A stretch of DNA of 64,000 nucleotides from Rhodanobacter sp. C05 (GCF_002001165.1 NZ_MUNQ01000008.1:1-64000), one strand, 5' to 3'; positions 26,634 through 36,312 are shown, numbered from the stretch's first letter. The notes: a model not told the origin generated them from the sequence alone. Program-made: numbers and translations.

Positions 26634-28151
26634 ATGACCCATTCCGCCAACACCTTGCTGATCAACCCGACCATCACCTCGCGCTCCAGCGCGCGATTTC
26701 CGTTGTCGCTGCTGCATCTGTCGGCGGCGCTCGACAGGTTCGGCAACAGCCACATCATCGATGGCAATATCGATCGCGATGTCGTCGGCGAAGCGTTGCA
26801 CGCGATGGAAGGAGGCCACTTCGATGCCGTCGGTGTCAGCGTCATGGGTGGCCCGCAGATCGCGCCATCGATCGATGTCTCCCGGGCGATCCGTGAACGT
26901 TTTCCGGCGGTGCCGATCATCTGGGGCGGCTACTTTCCCACGCTCTATCCGGATACCGCGCTGGCCGCGCCGTACGTCGATTACGCCGTGCGCGGGCAGG
27001 CCGAGGAAAGCCTGCCTGAATTGATCTCGGCCATCGGTCGCGGAGCCCAGCCCGAAGCGTTGGCAAAGATCGGCAGTCTGTCATGGCGAAACGAGGGTGC
27101 CATCGTGCACAACCCGAACCGCCGTTTCACGATGAATGACGACGGGCTGGTACTGCCCTACGACAAGCTCGGCGATCCACGGCGTTATCTCGCGCGTACG
27201 TTTCTGGGTCGACGCACGGCTGCACATCAGGCTTCGATCGGTTGCCGCTTCCGCTGCACGTTCTGTGGCGTGAACGCGATGTTCGGCGGCACCACTGTCC
27301 TGCCGGGCGCGAGTCGGCTCGAGCGCGACCTGAGTTATCTCAAGTACGAGGTCGGCGCTGATTCGATCCAGTTCTTCGACCACAACTTCTTCGACCGCGA
27401 AGTGGACATGATTCCGCTGCTCGAGGTGATGGCCAGACTCGAGATGCCATGGTGGTGCTATGCCCGTTCGGACGCGCTGCTGAATCTGTCGGAAAGCACG
27501 TGGAAGCTGGTGCGCAAGAGCAAGCTGCGCATGGCCTATGTCGGTGCCGAGTCGCCCAGCGGCGCGATGCTCAAGGAAATCCGCAAGGGCACGCGGCCGG
27601 ATCAGACCCTGGAGGTCGCCGAGCTGTGCCGGCGAAACGGCGTGATTCCCGAACTCTCCTTCATGGTCGCGCCACCCGAAAACACCGAAGAGGAAACCGA
27701 GCACACCTTCGAATTCATCCGCGAGTTGAAGCGGATCAATCCCCAATCGGAAATCATCGTCTATATCTACACACCGTTGCCGGAAAGCAGCAAGCACGAA
27801 AAGGATCGCGGCAAGCGGGCGTCGATGCCGCTGCTCGATCTCGACGGCGAGCCGGTGGTGTTTCCCAGGACCCCGGAAGAATGGATGGAGCAGCGCTGGG
27901 TCGACTACGCCTGCCACGCCGATGCACCATGGCTCACCGACAAGCTGCGCAGCCGCATCCATGACTTCGTGACGGTGCTGCGTTGCCGCTTTCCCACGGT
28001 GCAGGATCTGCGTTCGCCGCCGTGGGCCAAGCGCAGCCTGAGCGCCATGGCCGGCTGGCGCTATCGCTACGGCAAGTACGACCGGCCGTGGGAACTGAAC
28101 CTGGCCAACCGGTTGGTGCGCCTGCGCATGCCGCAGGTTTCAGGCCTCTAG
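26634..28151 (+). CDS. B12-binding-domain radical SAM protein
   Basis: The protein has 505 residues. The N-terminal about 150 residues have the cobalamin-binding-domain fold (LLINPTITSRSSARFPLSLL, then WGGYFPTLYPD and YAVRGQAEESLPELI), although the DxHxxG His loop is not clearly present (DGNIDRDVVG is in that place). The radical SAM cluster motif CRFRCTFC (CX3CX2C) is near residue 200. BchE-like enzymes of this class perform methylations, cyclisations and ring changes at unactivated carbons. The operon also has two methyltransferases, an amidohydrolase and two GT4 genes. The substrate is unknown. Confidence 0.85.
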   Translation: MTHSANTLLINPTITSRSSARFPLSLLHLSAALDRFGNSHIIDGNIDRDVVGEALHAMEGGHFDAVGVSVMGGPQIAPSIDVSRAIRERFPAVPIIWGGYFPTLYPDTALAAPYVDYAVRGQAEESLPELISAIGRGAQPEALAKIGSLSWRNEGAIVHNPNRRFTMNDDGLVLPYDKLGDPRRYLARTFLGRRTAAHQASIGCRFRCTFCGVNAMFGGTTVLPGASRLERDLSYLKYEVGADSIQFFDHNFFDREVDMIPLLEVMARLEMPWWCYARSDALLNLSESTWKLVRKSKLRMAYVGAESPSGAMLKEIRKGTRPDQTLEVAELCRRNGVIPELSFMVAPPENTEEETEHTFEFIRELKRINPQSEIIVYIYTPLPESSKHEKDRGKRASMPLLDLDGEPVVFPRTPEEWMEQRWVDYACHADAPWLTDKLRSRIHDFVTVLRCRFPTVQDLRSPPWAKRSLSAMAGWRYRYGKYDRPWELNLANRLVRLRMPQVSGL

Positions 28152-28155
28152 ACGC

Positions 28156-29292
28156 GTGCCGGCCTTGCACGTCGCGCAAATCAATTTCCTGCCGGCACCG
28201 ACGGGCCTGGCGCATGACGAAGTTCTTGCGCAATGGCATTCGCTGATGGATATCGCCGAACTGGTTGCCGCTGCCGGAACTCGTGTTTCGGTGATCCAGG
28301 CGGCGACGCGCGATGATCGGCTCACACGAAATGGTATCGACTACCACTTTGTCGATATCAGTGGGGCGGTCGGGGCGATGGAGCGCGGCCGCCGTTTCGC
28401 CCGCCTGCTCAGCGAGATCAAGGCCGACGTCCTGCATGCGAACGGCCTGGGTTTCGCTGAAGCCGCATTCGCCGTGGCGCAGTGCCTGCCGCAACTGCCG
28501 ATCATTTTCCAGGATCACGCCGATCGGCCGCCTCGCTGGTGGCGACGGCCGCAATGGCGGCGGTGGTATGCGGCCGCTGCGGGCGTTGCCTTCACGGCGC
28601 GCGAGCTGGCGTTGCCATTCACCCGCGCGGGTCTGTTCGCGCCGCAGATGAGGCTGTTCGCGATTCCCGAATCCAGCACTCGCTTCACCGTGGGCAGCCG
28701 CGTCGACGCCCGCATGGAGACAGGTCTTCACGGTGATCCATGCGTCCTGTGGGTGGGGCACCTCAGCGCCGGCAAAGACCCGTTGACCGTCCTTGAAGGA
28801 GTCGCCCGGGCGACACCGAAGCTGCCTGGTCTGCAGCTCTGGTGCGCGTTCGGCAGTGCCCCGCTGATGGATGAAGTGCAGCAACGCATCGCGCGCGACG
28901 CGCGGCTCGCCGGCCGCGTGCATCTGCTGGGCAAAGTGGCGCACGCGGATGTCGAGCGCCTGATGCAGTCTACGGATCTGTTCGTCTCCGGCAGCCTCGC
29001 CGAGAGTTGCGGCTATGTCGTGCTGGAAGCACTGGCCTGCGGCGTGACGCCGGTGATCACCGATATTCCATCATTCCGCGCGCTGACCTGCGATGGCAGC
29101 GTCGGCCATCTGTGGCCTTGCAGCGACGCAATGCGCCTCGCGGACGCGCTGATCGCAGCCGCGTCGAATCGCCCATCGCCGGAACGCGTACGCGCGCACT
29201 TCGATGCCGTGCTTTCGTTCAAGGCGGTGGGCGGTCAATGGGCAGACGCTTATGCACAAGTTCACGACGACTGGCGACGGAGGAAACCGTGA
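28156..29292 (+). CDS. Family 4 glycosyltransferase
   Basis: The protein has 378 residues; the start is GTG 4 bases after the radical SAM stop. GT-B features are visible: HVAQINFLPAPTGLAHDEV at the N-terminus, VLWVGHLSAGKDPLTVLEG in the middle, VHLLGKVAHADVERLMQS, and SLAESCGYVVLEALACGVTPV with the E-x7-E-like catalytic/donor motif. It would transfer a sugar from a nucleotide donor; neither sugar nor acceptor can be told. Confidence 0.88.
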   Translation: MPALHVAQINFLPAPTGLAHDEVLAQWHSLMDIAELVAAAGTRVSVIQAATRDDRLTRNGIDYHFVDISGAVGAMERGRRFARLLSEIKADVLHANGLGFAEAAFAVAQCLPQLPIIFQDHADRPPRWWRRPQWRRWYAAAAGVAFTARELALPFTRAGLFAPQMRLFAIPESSTRFTVGSRVDARMETGLHGDPCVLWVGHLSAGKDPLTVLEGVARATPKLPGLQLWCAFGSAPLMDEVQQRIARDARLAGRVHLLGKVAHADVERLMQSTDLFVSGSLAESCGYVVLEALACGVTPVITDIPSFRALTCDGSVGHLWPCSDAMRLADALIAAASNRPSPERVRAHFDAVLSFKAVGGQWADAYAQVHDDWRRRKP

Positions 29293-30386
29293 AGCTGGCG
29301 CTGGTGGTGCCGGGTGGCGTGGATCGCAGCGGCGAGTTACGCGTGATTCCGGTGCTGCTGGCCCTGATCGAGCGACTGGCACGGACGCATGACGTGCACG
29401 TCTTCGCGCTGCGTCAGGAAACAGTCGCGGGTCGCTGGGAGCTCGCCGGCGCCACCATCCACAACATCGGCCATGGATGGACACGACTGCGCGCAGTTGC
29501 GGCGATCCGCAGCGAGCATCGCCGCGCCCCATTCGACCTGGTCCATGCGATCTTCTCCGGTCCTTGCAGCCTGGTCGCCGTTGCCGCGGCAAAACTGCTG
29601 CGGCTGCCAAGCCTGGTGCATGTCGCCGGTGGTGAGCTTGTCGCCTTGCACGAGATCGACTACGGCGGACGACAAAATTGGAAAGGACGCCTGTGCGAAG
29701 CGTTGGTGCTGCGCGGAGCAAATGCCATCACGGCGGCCAGCGCACCGATCCTTGATTCATTGCAAGCACTCGGCCTGAAGGCGCAGCGCGTGCCGCTCGG
29801 TGTCGACCTGCAGGCATGGCCGCCGCTTGCACCGCGCGGGCGCAGCGCGAAGCAGGCGCGGTTGATCCATGTTGCCAGCCTCAATCGCGTCAAGGATCAG
29901 TCGACGCTGATGCGTGCCCTGGCGGCGTTGGTCGAGATGAGTCTGGAATTCCGGATGGACATCGTTGGGGTGGACACGCTGGAAGGTGAAATGCAACGGC
30001 TGGCTTGCCAGCTTGGACTGGAACAGCACGTGCGGTTCCATGGGTTCAAGACGCAGCGGGAATTGCGCCCGCTGATGGAGTCCGCCGATCTGCTGGTGAT
30101 GTCGTCGTTGCACGAGGCTGGCCCGCTGGTCTTGCTGGAAGCCGCAGTGGCAGGCGTGCCTGCGGTTGGCACAGCGGTCGGGCATTTCGTGGAGTGGTCG
30201 CCTTCGGCGGCCTTGGCCGTACCCGTGAAGGGCTGGAAAGAATTGGCGAACGCCATCCACCAATTGCTTGCCAATGAGGAACTGCGGCTCCGACTGGCGA
30301 AGGAAGCGCAACGTCGCGCGATGCTGGAAGACGCCGATTGCACCGCCCAGGCGTTTCAGACTTTGTATCGAATGACACTTGTTTAA
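29289..30386 (+). CDS. Family 4 glycosyltransferase
   Basis: The protein has 365 residues. The GTG start overlaps the stop of the preceding GT4 by 4 bases, with GGAGG 5-6 bases upstream. GT-B motifs: KLALVVPGGVDRSGELRVIP, LIHVASLNRVKDQSTLMRAL, VRFHGFKTQRELRPLMESAD, and SSLHEAGPLVLLEAAVAGVP with the usual E-x7-E. It is the last gene of the operon and converges with the sulfotransferase gene. Confidence 0.88.
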   Translation: MKLALVVPGGVDRSGELRVIPVLLALIERLARTHDVHVFALRQETVAGRWELAGATIHNIGHGWTRLRAVAAIRSEHRRAPFDLVHAIFSGPCSLVAVAAAKLLRLPSLVHVAGGELVALHEIDYGGRQNWKGRLCEALVLRGANAITAASAPILDSLQALGLKAQRVPLGVDLQAWPPLAPRGRSAKQARLIHVASLNRVKDQSTLMRALAALVEMSLEFRMDIVGVDTLEGEMQRLACQLGLEQHVRFHGFKTQRELRPLMESADLLVMSSLHEAGPLVLLEAAVAGVPAVGTAVGHFVEWSPSAALAVPVKGWKELANAIHQLLANEELRLRLAKEAQRRAMLEDADCTAQAFQTLYRMTLV

Positions 30387-30461
30387 GTGCAGAGCTCGCT
30401 CAAGCCGGACTTTCACTTTCTGCAGAGGCTGACCATCGCGGTGGCGACCAAGTAGAAGACT

Positions 30462-31679
30462 CTAAAGCCCACGTTGCCTCGGGCGTGCGGAAAGGAACCG
30501 GACCCAGCGTGCCCTGAAGCGATCGGCCATCCAGCCGGCGTGTATCCGGATCTGCAGCAGTTGCCGGCGCAACGCAGGCAGCGGCGCCAACGGATAGCCG
30601 AGCTTTCCGACATCCTCGGCCAACATCGCGCTCAATCGTTCGCGCTCGCGTCGAGTGAGCGCATTGAACTCACCATCCGCAGGCCGGTGGTTCAATTTCC
30701 CCGCCACCTTGTTGCTGTCAAAAGAGCTGTTGCTCGGGGTGGGAATGCCGTTCGCGGTGGGCTGCATCATGACGGGCAGTGGCTGGATCCCGAGAAAGGA
30801 GGCCATCCGGCGGACACTGCCTGCCGTGTCCTCAAGCAGGTCCTCATAGCGGACGAGCAAATACGAGTCCGACGCAGGTCGAACCGAACGACTGGCTGCC
30901 TCCCGGTACGACAAGCGCATTTGACGCAGGATCCGACTCTCGTCGCTCGATGGGTGGCCGGAATTCCGTACGGCCTGACGGCTTGATGCGTAGACCGCGA
31001 AAGGATGGCGGACGACGTGGAGCAGTCTTGCCTCGGGAAATTCGGCCATCAGGCGCGCCAGGAAGCGCTCGTTCGTGGGTGTTTTCTCGACCCATCGCTC
31101 CAGGGCGCGAGCGGTGCGGAACCCTGTCGTGCAATGCGCATAGGCAAGCGCGATCGCGACCAGCGGCCAGGACGTTGTGCGCGGTCCGAGCCGCGTTTCG
31201 ACCAGCGGCCACCAAGCCAGGAGGGTACGTGCGAATTCAACGTACGGCGAGCCTTCTGCCGACGAGCGGCCAAGCAGCCAGTAGGGGTGCTGGTTGATCG
31301 GGTTGGCAAGCCTGCGCAACCATTCGCAGCCGAGGAATCGCAGCCAGCTATCCGGCTCCAGTCGCTTCAGATGCCATGCGAAATTCGTGAGCATGGTGCC
31401 TTCGGCGGGAAGCACGGAGAGGGCAGGGTGGTGGTCGAGCAGATCGCGTACCAGCGTCGTGCCGCTTCGGTGAGCACCGAAGACGAACACGGGCCGACGT
31501 GCGATGGCGAATGCGTGCTCGATCTCGCTCGCAGTGAGGATCGGAGGGCCGGCCGACTCGGCAACGGACCACACAGCATGGGACCAGGTCGTGGCGGCCT
31601 GGCGCACGGCATCCAGATTCGTGACGCGCGGCCTTTGCAACTGCTGATCGAGCTGTGCCTCAAGATCGACAATATTCAA
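30462..31679 (-). CDS. PAPS-dependent sulfotransferase family protein
   Basis: The protein has 405 residues from a TTG at 31679, a start I am not sure of because no ATG or GTG nearby is clearly better. The 5'-phosphosulfate loop FVFGAHRSGTTLVRDLL is at about residues 69-86. The 3'-phosphate-binding segment is VVRHPFAVYASSR. Sulfotransferases of this type put sulfate on hydroxyls or amines of glycans, lipids or small molecules. It is the last gene of the minus-strand set with the flavin reductase-like, methyltransferase, nucleotidyltransferase-like and radical SAM genes, after a 120-base gap. Confidence 0.82.
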   Translation of the reverse strand: MNIVDLEAQLDQQLQRPRVTNLDAVRQAATTWSHAVWSVAESAGPPILTASEIEHAFAIARRPVFVFGAHRSGTTLVRDLLDHHPALSVLPAEGTMLTNFAWHLKRLEPDSWLRFLGCEWLRRLANPINQHPYWLLGRSSAEGSPYVEFARTLLAWWPLVETRLGPRTTSWPLVAIALAYAHCTTGFRTARALERWVEKTPTNERFLARLMAEFPEARLLHVVRHPFAVYASSRQAVRNSGHPSSDESRILRQMRLSYREAASRSVRPASDSYLLVRYEDLLEDTAGSVRRMASFLGIQPLPVMMQPTANGIPTPSNSSFDSNKVAGKLNHRPADGEFNALTRRERERLSAMLAEDVGKLGYPLAPLPALRRQLLQIRIHAGWMADRFRARWVRFLSARPRQRGL

Positions 31680-31799
31680 GGGGTCGCGTCTCGGGATCGG
31701 TGGCTTGGTTGATACGGATATGTTCCACGCTATTTGCTCACCGCTCTTGTTGACTGTCAGCAGCGTCCACGGCGCCGGGATCCACGGAGGACCTGTCGG

Positions 31800-32723
31800 C
31801 TAGACCTCCGCAAGCTGCGTGCCGTGCCGGCGACGGTACGCCTGATGAAAGCCGGCCGTGTGGTGCAGCTGGGTACCTTCCGTCAGTTTTTCGTCGGAGA
31901 CGATGCGGCCAAGGAACAACGTGTGCGAGCCCACCTCCTGACTGTGCACGATGTCCAACTCCTGAATGCGCAGCGCTGCAGCAACGGCGGGAATGCCAAA
32001 TTCCCGCGACAGTCGAACAGGAAACGGAGGCGCATTCCAGCCCGGAAGTGGCTGCTTGTGATGCTTGGCGAGCTGGTAAACAGCAGCCTTCATCGTTGCA
32101 GGGATGCTGGACAGGGCAACCCGGCGCACTTCGCGCATGACGGGCACGGAAACACTGGTGCTGCGTAGCGCGAGCGAAAACAATCCGCTCCGCTCCAGCG
32201 GTCCGATCAGATCCATCGGGAAGATATTTCGGTGACCTGGCGTGTCGACCGAGACAAGAATGACCGGCCGCGGACACAGGTAGGCGATCATGAGCTGCTG
32301 TACCGCGGCAGGTTCCGGGGCGAAATGCTGCGGCGAGCGATTTTTCAGCATGAGGCGGTTCTGAAGCCAGCGGTTCCACGCACGCAGCGGCCAGCCGAGA
32401 CAGCGGTGTTCGCCAGCTGCGACGTGGTAGAGCGTGAGCGATGTCTCTCCGCTAGTGACTGGCATCGCCTGTGCCAGACGCAAAACGCCGAGCAGCTTTC
32501 CGGTAGCGCCATCGCGGTATTCGAGTACCGGATGTTGGCCGGCATCAAGACTGGTCGCGATCAACAGTGGCACCAGCGAAGCCACGGTGTGATCCGAGGT
32601 GACATCTGCGGATTTGCCGCCCCAGCACAATGTGGCGATGACCATCCGCTGCGGAGCAGCAACAGCAACCGTGGACCATTGCGGCAGTGGACGCAGGAAC
32701 GGTCTTATCCAGTCCTTCCACAT
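31800..32723 (-). CDS. Flavin reductase-like (FMN-binding split-barrel) protein
   Basis: The protein has 307 residues from ATG 32723, one base after the stop of the methyltransferase gene. The second half has the flavin-reductase-like pattern: CPRPVILVSVDTPGHRNIFPMDLIGPL, then SVPVMREVRRVALSS and LRIQELDIVHSQEVGSHTLFLGRI. The first about 130 residues are unlike flavin reductases and may be a separate domain. It could supply reduced flavin or be an oxidoreductase by itself. A longer frame to 32885 overlaps the methyltransferase and is unlikely. Confidence 0.7.
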   Translation of the reverse strand: MWKDWIRPFLRPLPQWSTVAVAAPQRMVIATLCWGGKSADVTSDHTVASLVPLLIATSLDAGQHPVLEYRDGATGKLLGVLRLAQAMPVTSGETSLTLYHVAAGEHRCLGWPLRAWNRWLQNRLMLKNRSPQHFAPEPAAVQQLMIAYLCPRPVILVSVDTPGHRNIFPMDLIGPLERSGLFSLALRSTSVSVPVMREVRRVALSSIPATMKAAVYQLAKHHKQPLPGWNAPPFPVRLSREFGIPAVAAALRIQELDIVHSQEVGSHTLFLGRIVSDEKLTEGTQLHHTAGFHQAYRRRHGTQLAEV

Positions 32724-32724
32724 C

Positions 32725-33354
32725 TCAGAGCCGCCGGAATAACAGGAACATGTAGAGATCGGTGGCCAATCCGAAGCCACGTGGAATGAGGCGCTCCAGC
32801 CGGAAATGCGGTACTGCCGCCCGCGCCACGGCACGTGGCGTGAAACGATGGATGCGACTTTCACTCGGGATGGCGTAGTGACCACGTCGCAAAAGATTCA
32901 TGATGTTCGCCCGCCACCAGCCGTAACGCGCATCACCGAGGTAATAAGGATTGAGCATGCTGGCCAGTACAAAACCGCCCCGATGGACCACGTGCGACAA
33001 ATCTTCAAAAAGCAATGCGTGATCCGCGAAATGGTTGAGGACCGCAAAGTTCGCCGTGACTGCCTGCACCTTGCAGGCGAGCGGCGAGGCAATCTCGATG
33101 ATGGCTTTGCGGGCGATTTCGTCGCGACAGTACTGCGCCAGGTGTCCGCACATCGGTTCCGAAGGGTCGTACACGAAAGTCGGGTGTCCGTGTGCGGCAT
33201 AGACCTTTGCATCAATACCGGTGCCAGCACCAAAATCGAGTATGTCTGCTCCCGCGGGCAGCAGATTCAGCGCGACCTGCTGAAACCTGTCGCGCACCAT
33301 CTGGTCTCGCTGCGAGGCCAGCATGAAGTTGTGGTACTGCTCTCCGGTATGCAC
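32725..33354 (-). CDS. Class I SAM-dependent methyltransferase
   Basis: The protein has 209 residues from a GTG at 33354 with AAGG about 11 bases upstream; the frame stays open to 33588 but the extra residues overlap the neighbouring gene and look like noise. Motif I is ILDFGAGTGIDAKVYAA. TANFAVLNHFADHALLFEDL and VVHRGGFVLASMLNPYYLGD continue the Rossmann core. This gives three different methyltransferases in the 24-34 kb block. The substrate is unknown. Confidence 0.78.
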   Translation of the reverse strand: MHTGEQYHNFMLASQRDQMVRDRFQQVALNLLPAGADILDFGAGTGIDAKVYAAHGHPTFVYDPSEPMCGHLAQYCRDEIARKAIIEIASPLACKVQAVTANFAVLNHFADHALLFEDLSHVVHRGGFVLASMLNPYYLGDARYGWWRANIMNLLRRGHYAIPSESRIHRFTPRAVARAAVPHFRLERLIPRGFGLATDLYMFLLFRRL

Positions 33355-33397
33355 GTCGTCGACTACCTTGCTGACAAACTCACTGCCTGATGCCCTG

Positions 33398-34612
33398 TCA
33401 CCTAAGCGCCGGCGACTCCAATGCTGCACGCACGACGTACAAGGTATCCATCCGCGGCACCGGTCGAGTGAGCAAGGCCAGGATGCGTCGGCCCTGGTTT
33501 TGCCTGACCCAGCTTTGCCCGTGCAGCCAGAACTGTGTCCGCACCATGTCGTCACGCTCCTTGATGGTTTCTCCGGGAGGCCTGACACGATTCCTGACGT
33601 AGCGCCCGACTTCGCGGAAAGAACGGGACCATTCGATTCCAGCCAGCGCGTGAAGCCACAAATCCGAACACGAAACTTGCGTCAGGGTCTGGTGGCGCGA
33701 GATCGTCCGCAGCAGAGCAGGGCAGTCGCGCTCCATGCGGGCGAACACGGTTTCGGGAACCGCGTTCTTGTAGTAACGCGCAACCAGCCGCAGCGGCGGG
33801 AGTGCCCACCAGGGGGATTCGGACGCATGCTCGTCCCACAATATGTTCCAGTCACTTGCGGACATGCGCGCCGACAACAGCGCGATGTCGTGCAGATGCA
33901 GCAGGCGCAGACTGCGATTGCAGATGTTGCCTGCCGCGTGCAGCAGCAGATGGTTCATCAGGGCGCCGGTCGACGGATAGGAATTCAAGCCAGGTCGCGG
34001 CTGTCGCGGATAGATTCGTCCGGTGATGTCGACAGCGGATACCGGTAAACGCTCCTGGATACGGGTGTGCAGCTCGATATTGACCGGAGTGTCGCGGTGT
34101 TCGCCCAACCCCGCGGCGGGCTGGCCCGTCGCAGGCTTGAATACCCGATGCTTCCACGCGACGAACGACTCCACATAGCCGAGATCCTGCAGCAGCTTGC
34201 CCGCACGTTCGGCATCACTTTCGCAGACCAGCAGGTCGATGTCGGCCATTGGCCGTTCGCCGGGCGCATAAATTTCCAAGGCGTGCAGCGCAGAACCCTT
34301 CAGCGGAACGATGGCCAGCCCGGCGACGCGGGCGTCGACGTCGATGCGCTCCAGCAATGCAGCAATGCGTCGATGGCGGTGCTCGACGTGCTCACGCTGA
34401 CTCGCGAGAAACAGTGTCCACTTGGGGTTTCGCCACCGGGAAAATTTGCAAAGCAGCGGCGACACACCGTGCGCGGCCGCAGCAGCTGATGCCAGCTGCC
34501 ATTCGAGTTCACTCCACTCCGGCATTGAGCTGCCTGGCTGTACCAGCTCCGTGGCAAGTGCTTCGGTGGTGCGGCGCAAGCCGCTTCTAACGGTTTTGAG
34601 CGGTGGCAGCAT
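33398..34612 (-). CDS. NTP_transf_5-like nucleotidyltransferase family protein
   Basis: The protein has 404 residues. The central part shows the nucleotidyltransferase-like pattern IVPLKGSALHALEIY followed by GERPMADIDLLV, with the acidic pair (D-I-D) that binds metal, and LLQDLGY. Helical segments follow. This matches the uncharacterised PF14907-type family, which is often found beside HprK-related kinases, PqqD-like and lasso-peptide-type genes. It overlaps the end of the radical SAM gene by 26 bases. The reaction is unknown. Confidence 0.75.
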   Translation of the reverse strand: MLPPLKTVRSGLRRTTEALATELVQPGSSMPEWSELEWQLASAAAAAHGVSPLLCKFSRWRNPKWTLFLASQREHVEHRHRRIAALLERIDVDARVAGLAIVPLKGSALHALEIYAPGERPMADIDLLVCESDAERAGKLLQDLGYVESFVAWKHRVFKPATGQPAAGLGEHRDTPVNIELHTRIQERLPVSAVDITGRIYPRQPRPGLNSYPSTGALMNHLLLHAAGNICNRSLRLLHLHDIALLSARMSASDWNILWDEHASESPWWALPPLRLVARYYKNAVPETVFARMERDCPALLRTISRHQTLTQVSCSDLWLHALAGIEWSRSFREVGRYVRNRVRPPGETIKERDDMVRTQFWLHGQSWVRQNQGRRILALLTRPVPRMDTLYVVRAALESPALR

Positions 34613-36098
34613 GGCGGATCGCCTGGGGAGTACCTTGCGCCGTGGTGAGCGGTGACGCGGCGTCTTCGGTGCGGTGCGCCTGTTCGCAGGCGATCAGCGC
34701 ATTCCATCGCCCATCGAGCGCTGCACCGTCCTGGCGGTAATGCTCCGGTTCCATGGCGGCCTTCGATTGCTGCAGGGTGACTTGCTCGTGCAGCAGGTCA
34801 CGGACACGGCGATAGAACTCCGAGTCATAGGCGCCGCGGAACATCATGGCCAGGTCGTCGCTGTCCTGCCAGTTCGTCTTTGCGCCAAGCTGGGCCTTGA
34901 CCCGTTCGTAGAATTTCGTGCCGGGTAGCGGATAGGAAACGCTGACGCCAATGTCGTCCGGCGCGGCCTGCGCGACCAGTTCGCGGGTGGCCAGCAGGTC
35001 GGCCAGTTGCTCGCCCAGATAGCCGAGCTGGATGAAGAAGCCCACGCGGATGCCGCGCTCGCCCAGCCGAATGCGCGCAGCGATCAGGTCGGCGACCTTG
35101 GTGCCCTTGGTCATCGCGTCCAGCACGCGCTGGCTGCCACTCTCCGCACCGATCCATGCCTCCGCGCACCCGGCTTGCTCGAGCGCGTTGGCCATGCGCT
35201 CACTGATCAGGTCGGCCCGGGTCTGGATGGTGAATGGCACGGACCCGTCGGCACTGCGCAGATGCTCGGCAAACTCCGTGACCCAGTCGACGTGGAAGCC
35301 GAAGATGTCGTCAGCCAGCCAGATATGATCGGGCCGGAATGTCTGTTTCAGATAGGTCATCTCGGCGGCAATGTCCTGCGGACCGCGTTGTTTGTAGTGG
35401 TTGCCCCAGATCGGCTTGGCGCACCAGTTGCAGCGGAACGGACAGCCGCGCGAAGCGGCCATGTTGAGGCTGAAGTAGCCATGCCGTTCGTTCCACATCG
35501 TGCGATAGCGTTCGATATCGACCAGATCCCAGGCGGGCCGGCCGGACAGTCGCGGGTCCGGTGGTTGTGCGCCCAGGCGCATCAGCTGCGTCTGTCCATC
35601 CACCAGCGTCGCGATGCCAGCAACGCCGGATGTCCAGTGTGCCGTGGCGATCTCCGGGTCGCTGTCCAGCCGCCCGATCAATTCGACCAGTGCTGCAATG
35701 CCTTCGCCGATCAGCACGGTATCGGCGCCCGCCGCGAGAAAGGCGTCCGGATGGTCCGAAGCGTCGGAGCCCGCAACGATCACCCGGGCGCCGTGGGCGC
35801 GCGCCTCGGCGATCATCTGGCACGCCGCCTCGCGCATGCGGCCGAGGCACATCTTGGTCAGGTAATTGAAGTTGTCCTCGTAGATGACCACCACGTCCGG
35901 TCGTGCGTTCTGCAGAGACGCCTGATAGTCCTCGACGCCATCGGCCAGCATGGCATCGAACAGGGTGGTTGCATGTCCAATCTCCCTCAGCAGCGCGGCG
36001 ACCTGGATCGTGGCGAGTGGGGGATAGGGCTTGCCGCGCTCCCACTGCTTCCGGTCGTAACTCAAGAAGTAGGAGTGGCCAACCTGGATATTCAGCAT
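34587..36098 (-). CDS. B12-binding-domain radical SAM protein
   Basis: The protein has 503 residues from ATG 36098 (the frame goes on to 36170). N-terminal cobalamin-type domain: GKPYPPLATIQVAALLREIG, then VIYEDNFNYLTK and VIVAGSDASDHPDAFLAAGAD. The radical SAM motif is CPFRCNWC (CX3CX2C), within ASRGCPFRCNWCAKPIWG. Also visible: IWLADDIFGF and AWIGAESGSQRVLDAMTKGT. It resembles BchE/HpnP-like enzymes. It is the first gene of the minus-strand operon and is divergent from the HprK-related gene. It is not a close repeat of the other radical SAM protein in this block. Confidence 0.86.
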   Translation of the reverse strand: MLNIQVGHSYFLSYDRKQWERGKPYPPLATIQVAALLREIGHATTLFDAMLADGVEDYQASLQNARPDVVVIYEDNFNYLTKMCLGRMREAACQMIAEARAHGARVIVAGSDASDHPDAFLAAGADTVLIGEGIAALVELIGRLDSDPEIATAHWTSGVAGIATLVDGQTQLMRLGAQPPDPRLSGRPAWDLVDIERYRTMWNERHGYFSLNMAASRGCPFRCNWCAKPIWGNHYKQRGPQDIAAEMTYLKQTFRPDHIWLADDIFGFHVDWVTEFAEHLRSADGSVPFTIQTRADLISERMANALEQAGCAEAWIGAESGSQRVLDAMTKGTKVADLIAARIRLGERGIRVGFFIQLGYLGEQLADLLATRELVAQAAPDDIGVSVSYPLPGTKFYERVKAQLGAKTNWQDSDDLAMMFRGAYDSEFYRRVRDLLHEQVTLQQSKAAMEPEHYRQDGAALDGRWNALIACEQAHRTEDAASPLTTAQGTPQAIRHAATAQNR

Positions 36099-36312
36099 CG
36101 CGAAGGGTCTCGTAAGCCGTGGGGCAAGCTGCGGCAGCGCATCGGTGCTGGGCCGGCGCGCCGGCTCCAACGATCAACGTTGACTGGACGTGAGTGCCCC
36201 GGCGGCCGGCTTCGGTTGCCTGGTGCGGCAAAATAATCGGATGTCGTGTGCTGCAGGCCGCCGTCGACGCGCTGCAACAACTTCCCGGCGAACCGGGTCG
36301 CCTGCAGCGTCG

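Noticed and set aside
35007-36236. 409-residue plus-strand frame opposite the radical SAM gene
   Set aside because: Antisense shadow; the minus-strand protein has the cluster motif and a B12-type domain.
36180-36312. 46-residue frame (GTG start) just before the HprK-related gene, considered as a precursor peptide or PqqD
   Set aside because: No ribosome binding site, no leader-core pattern and no PqqD features; it may be noise in the divergent promoter region.
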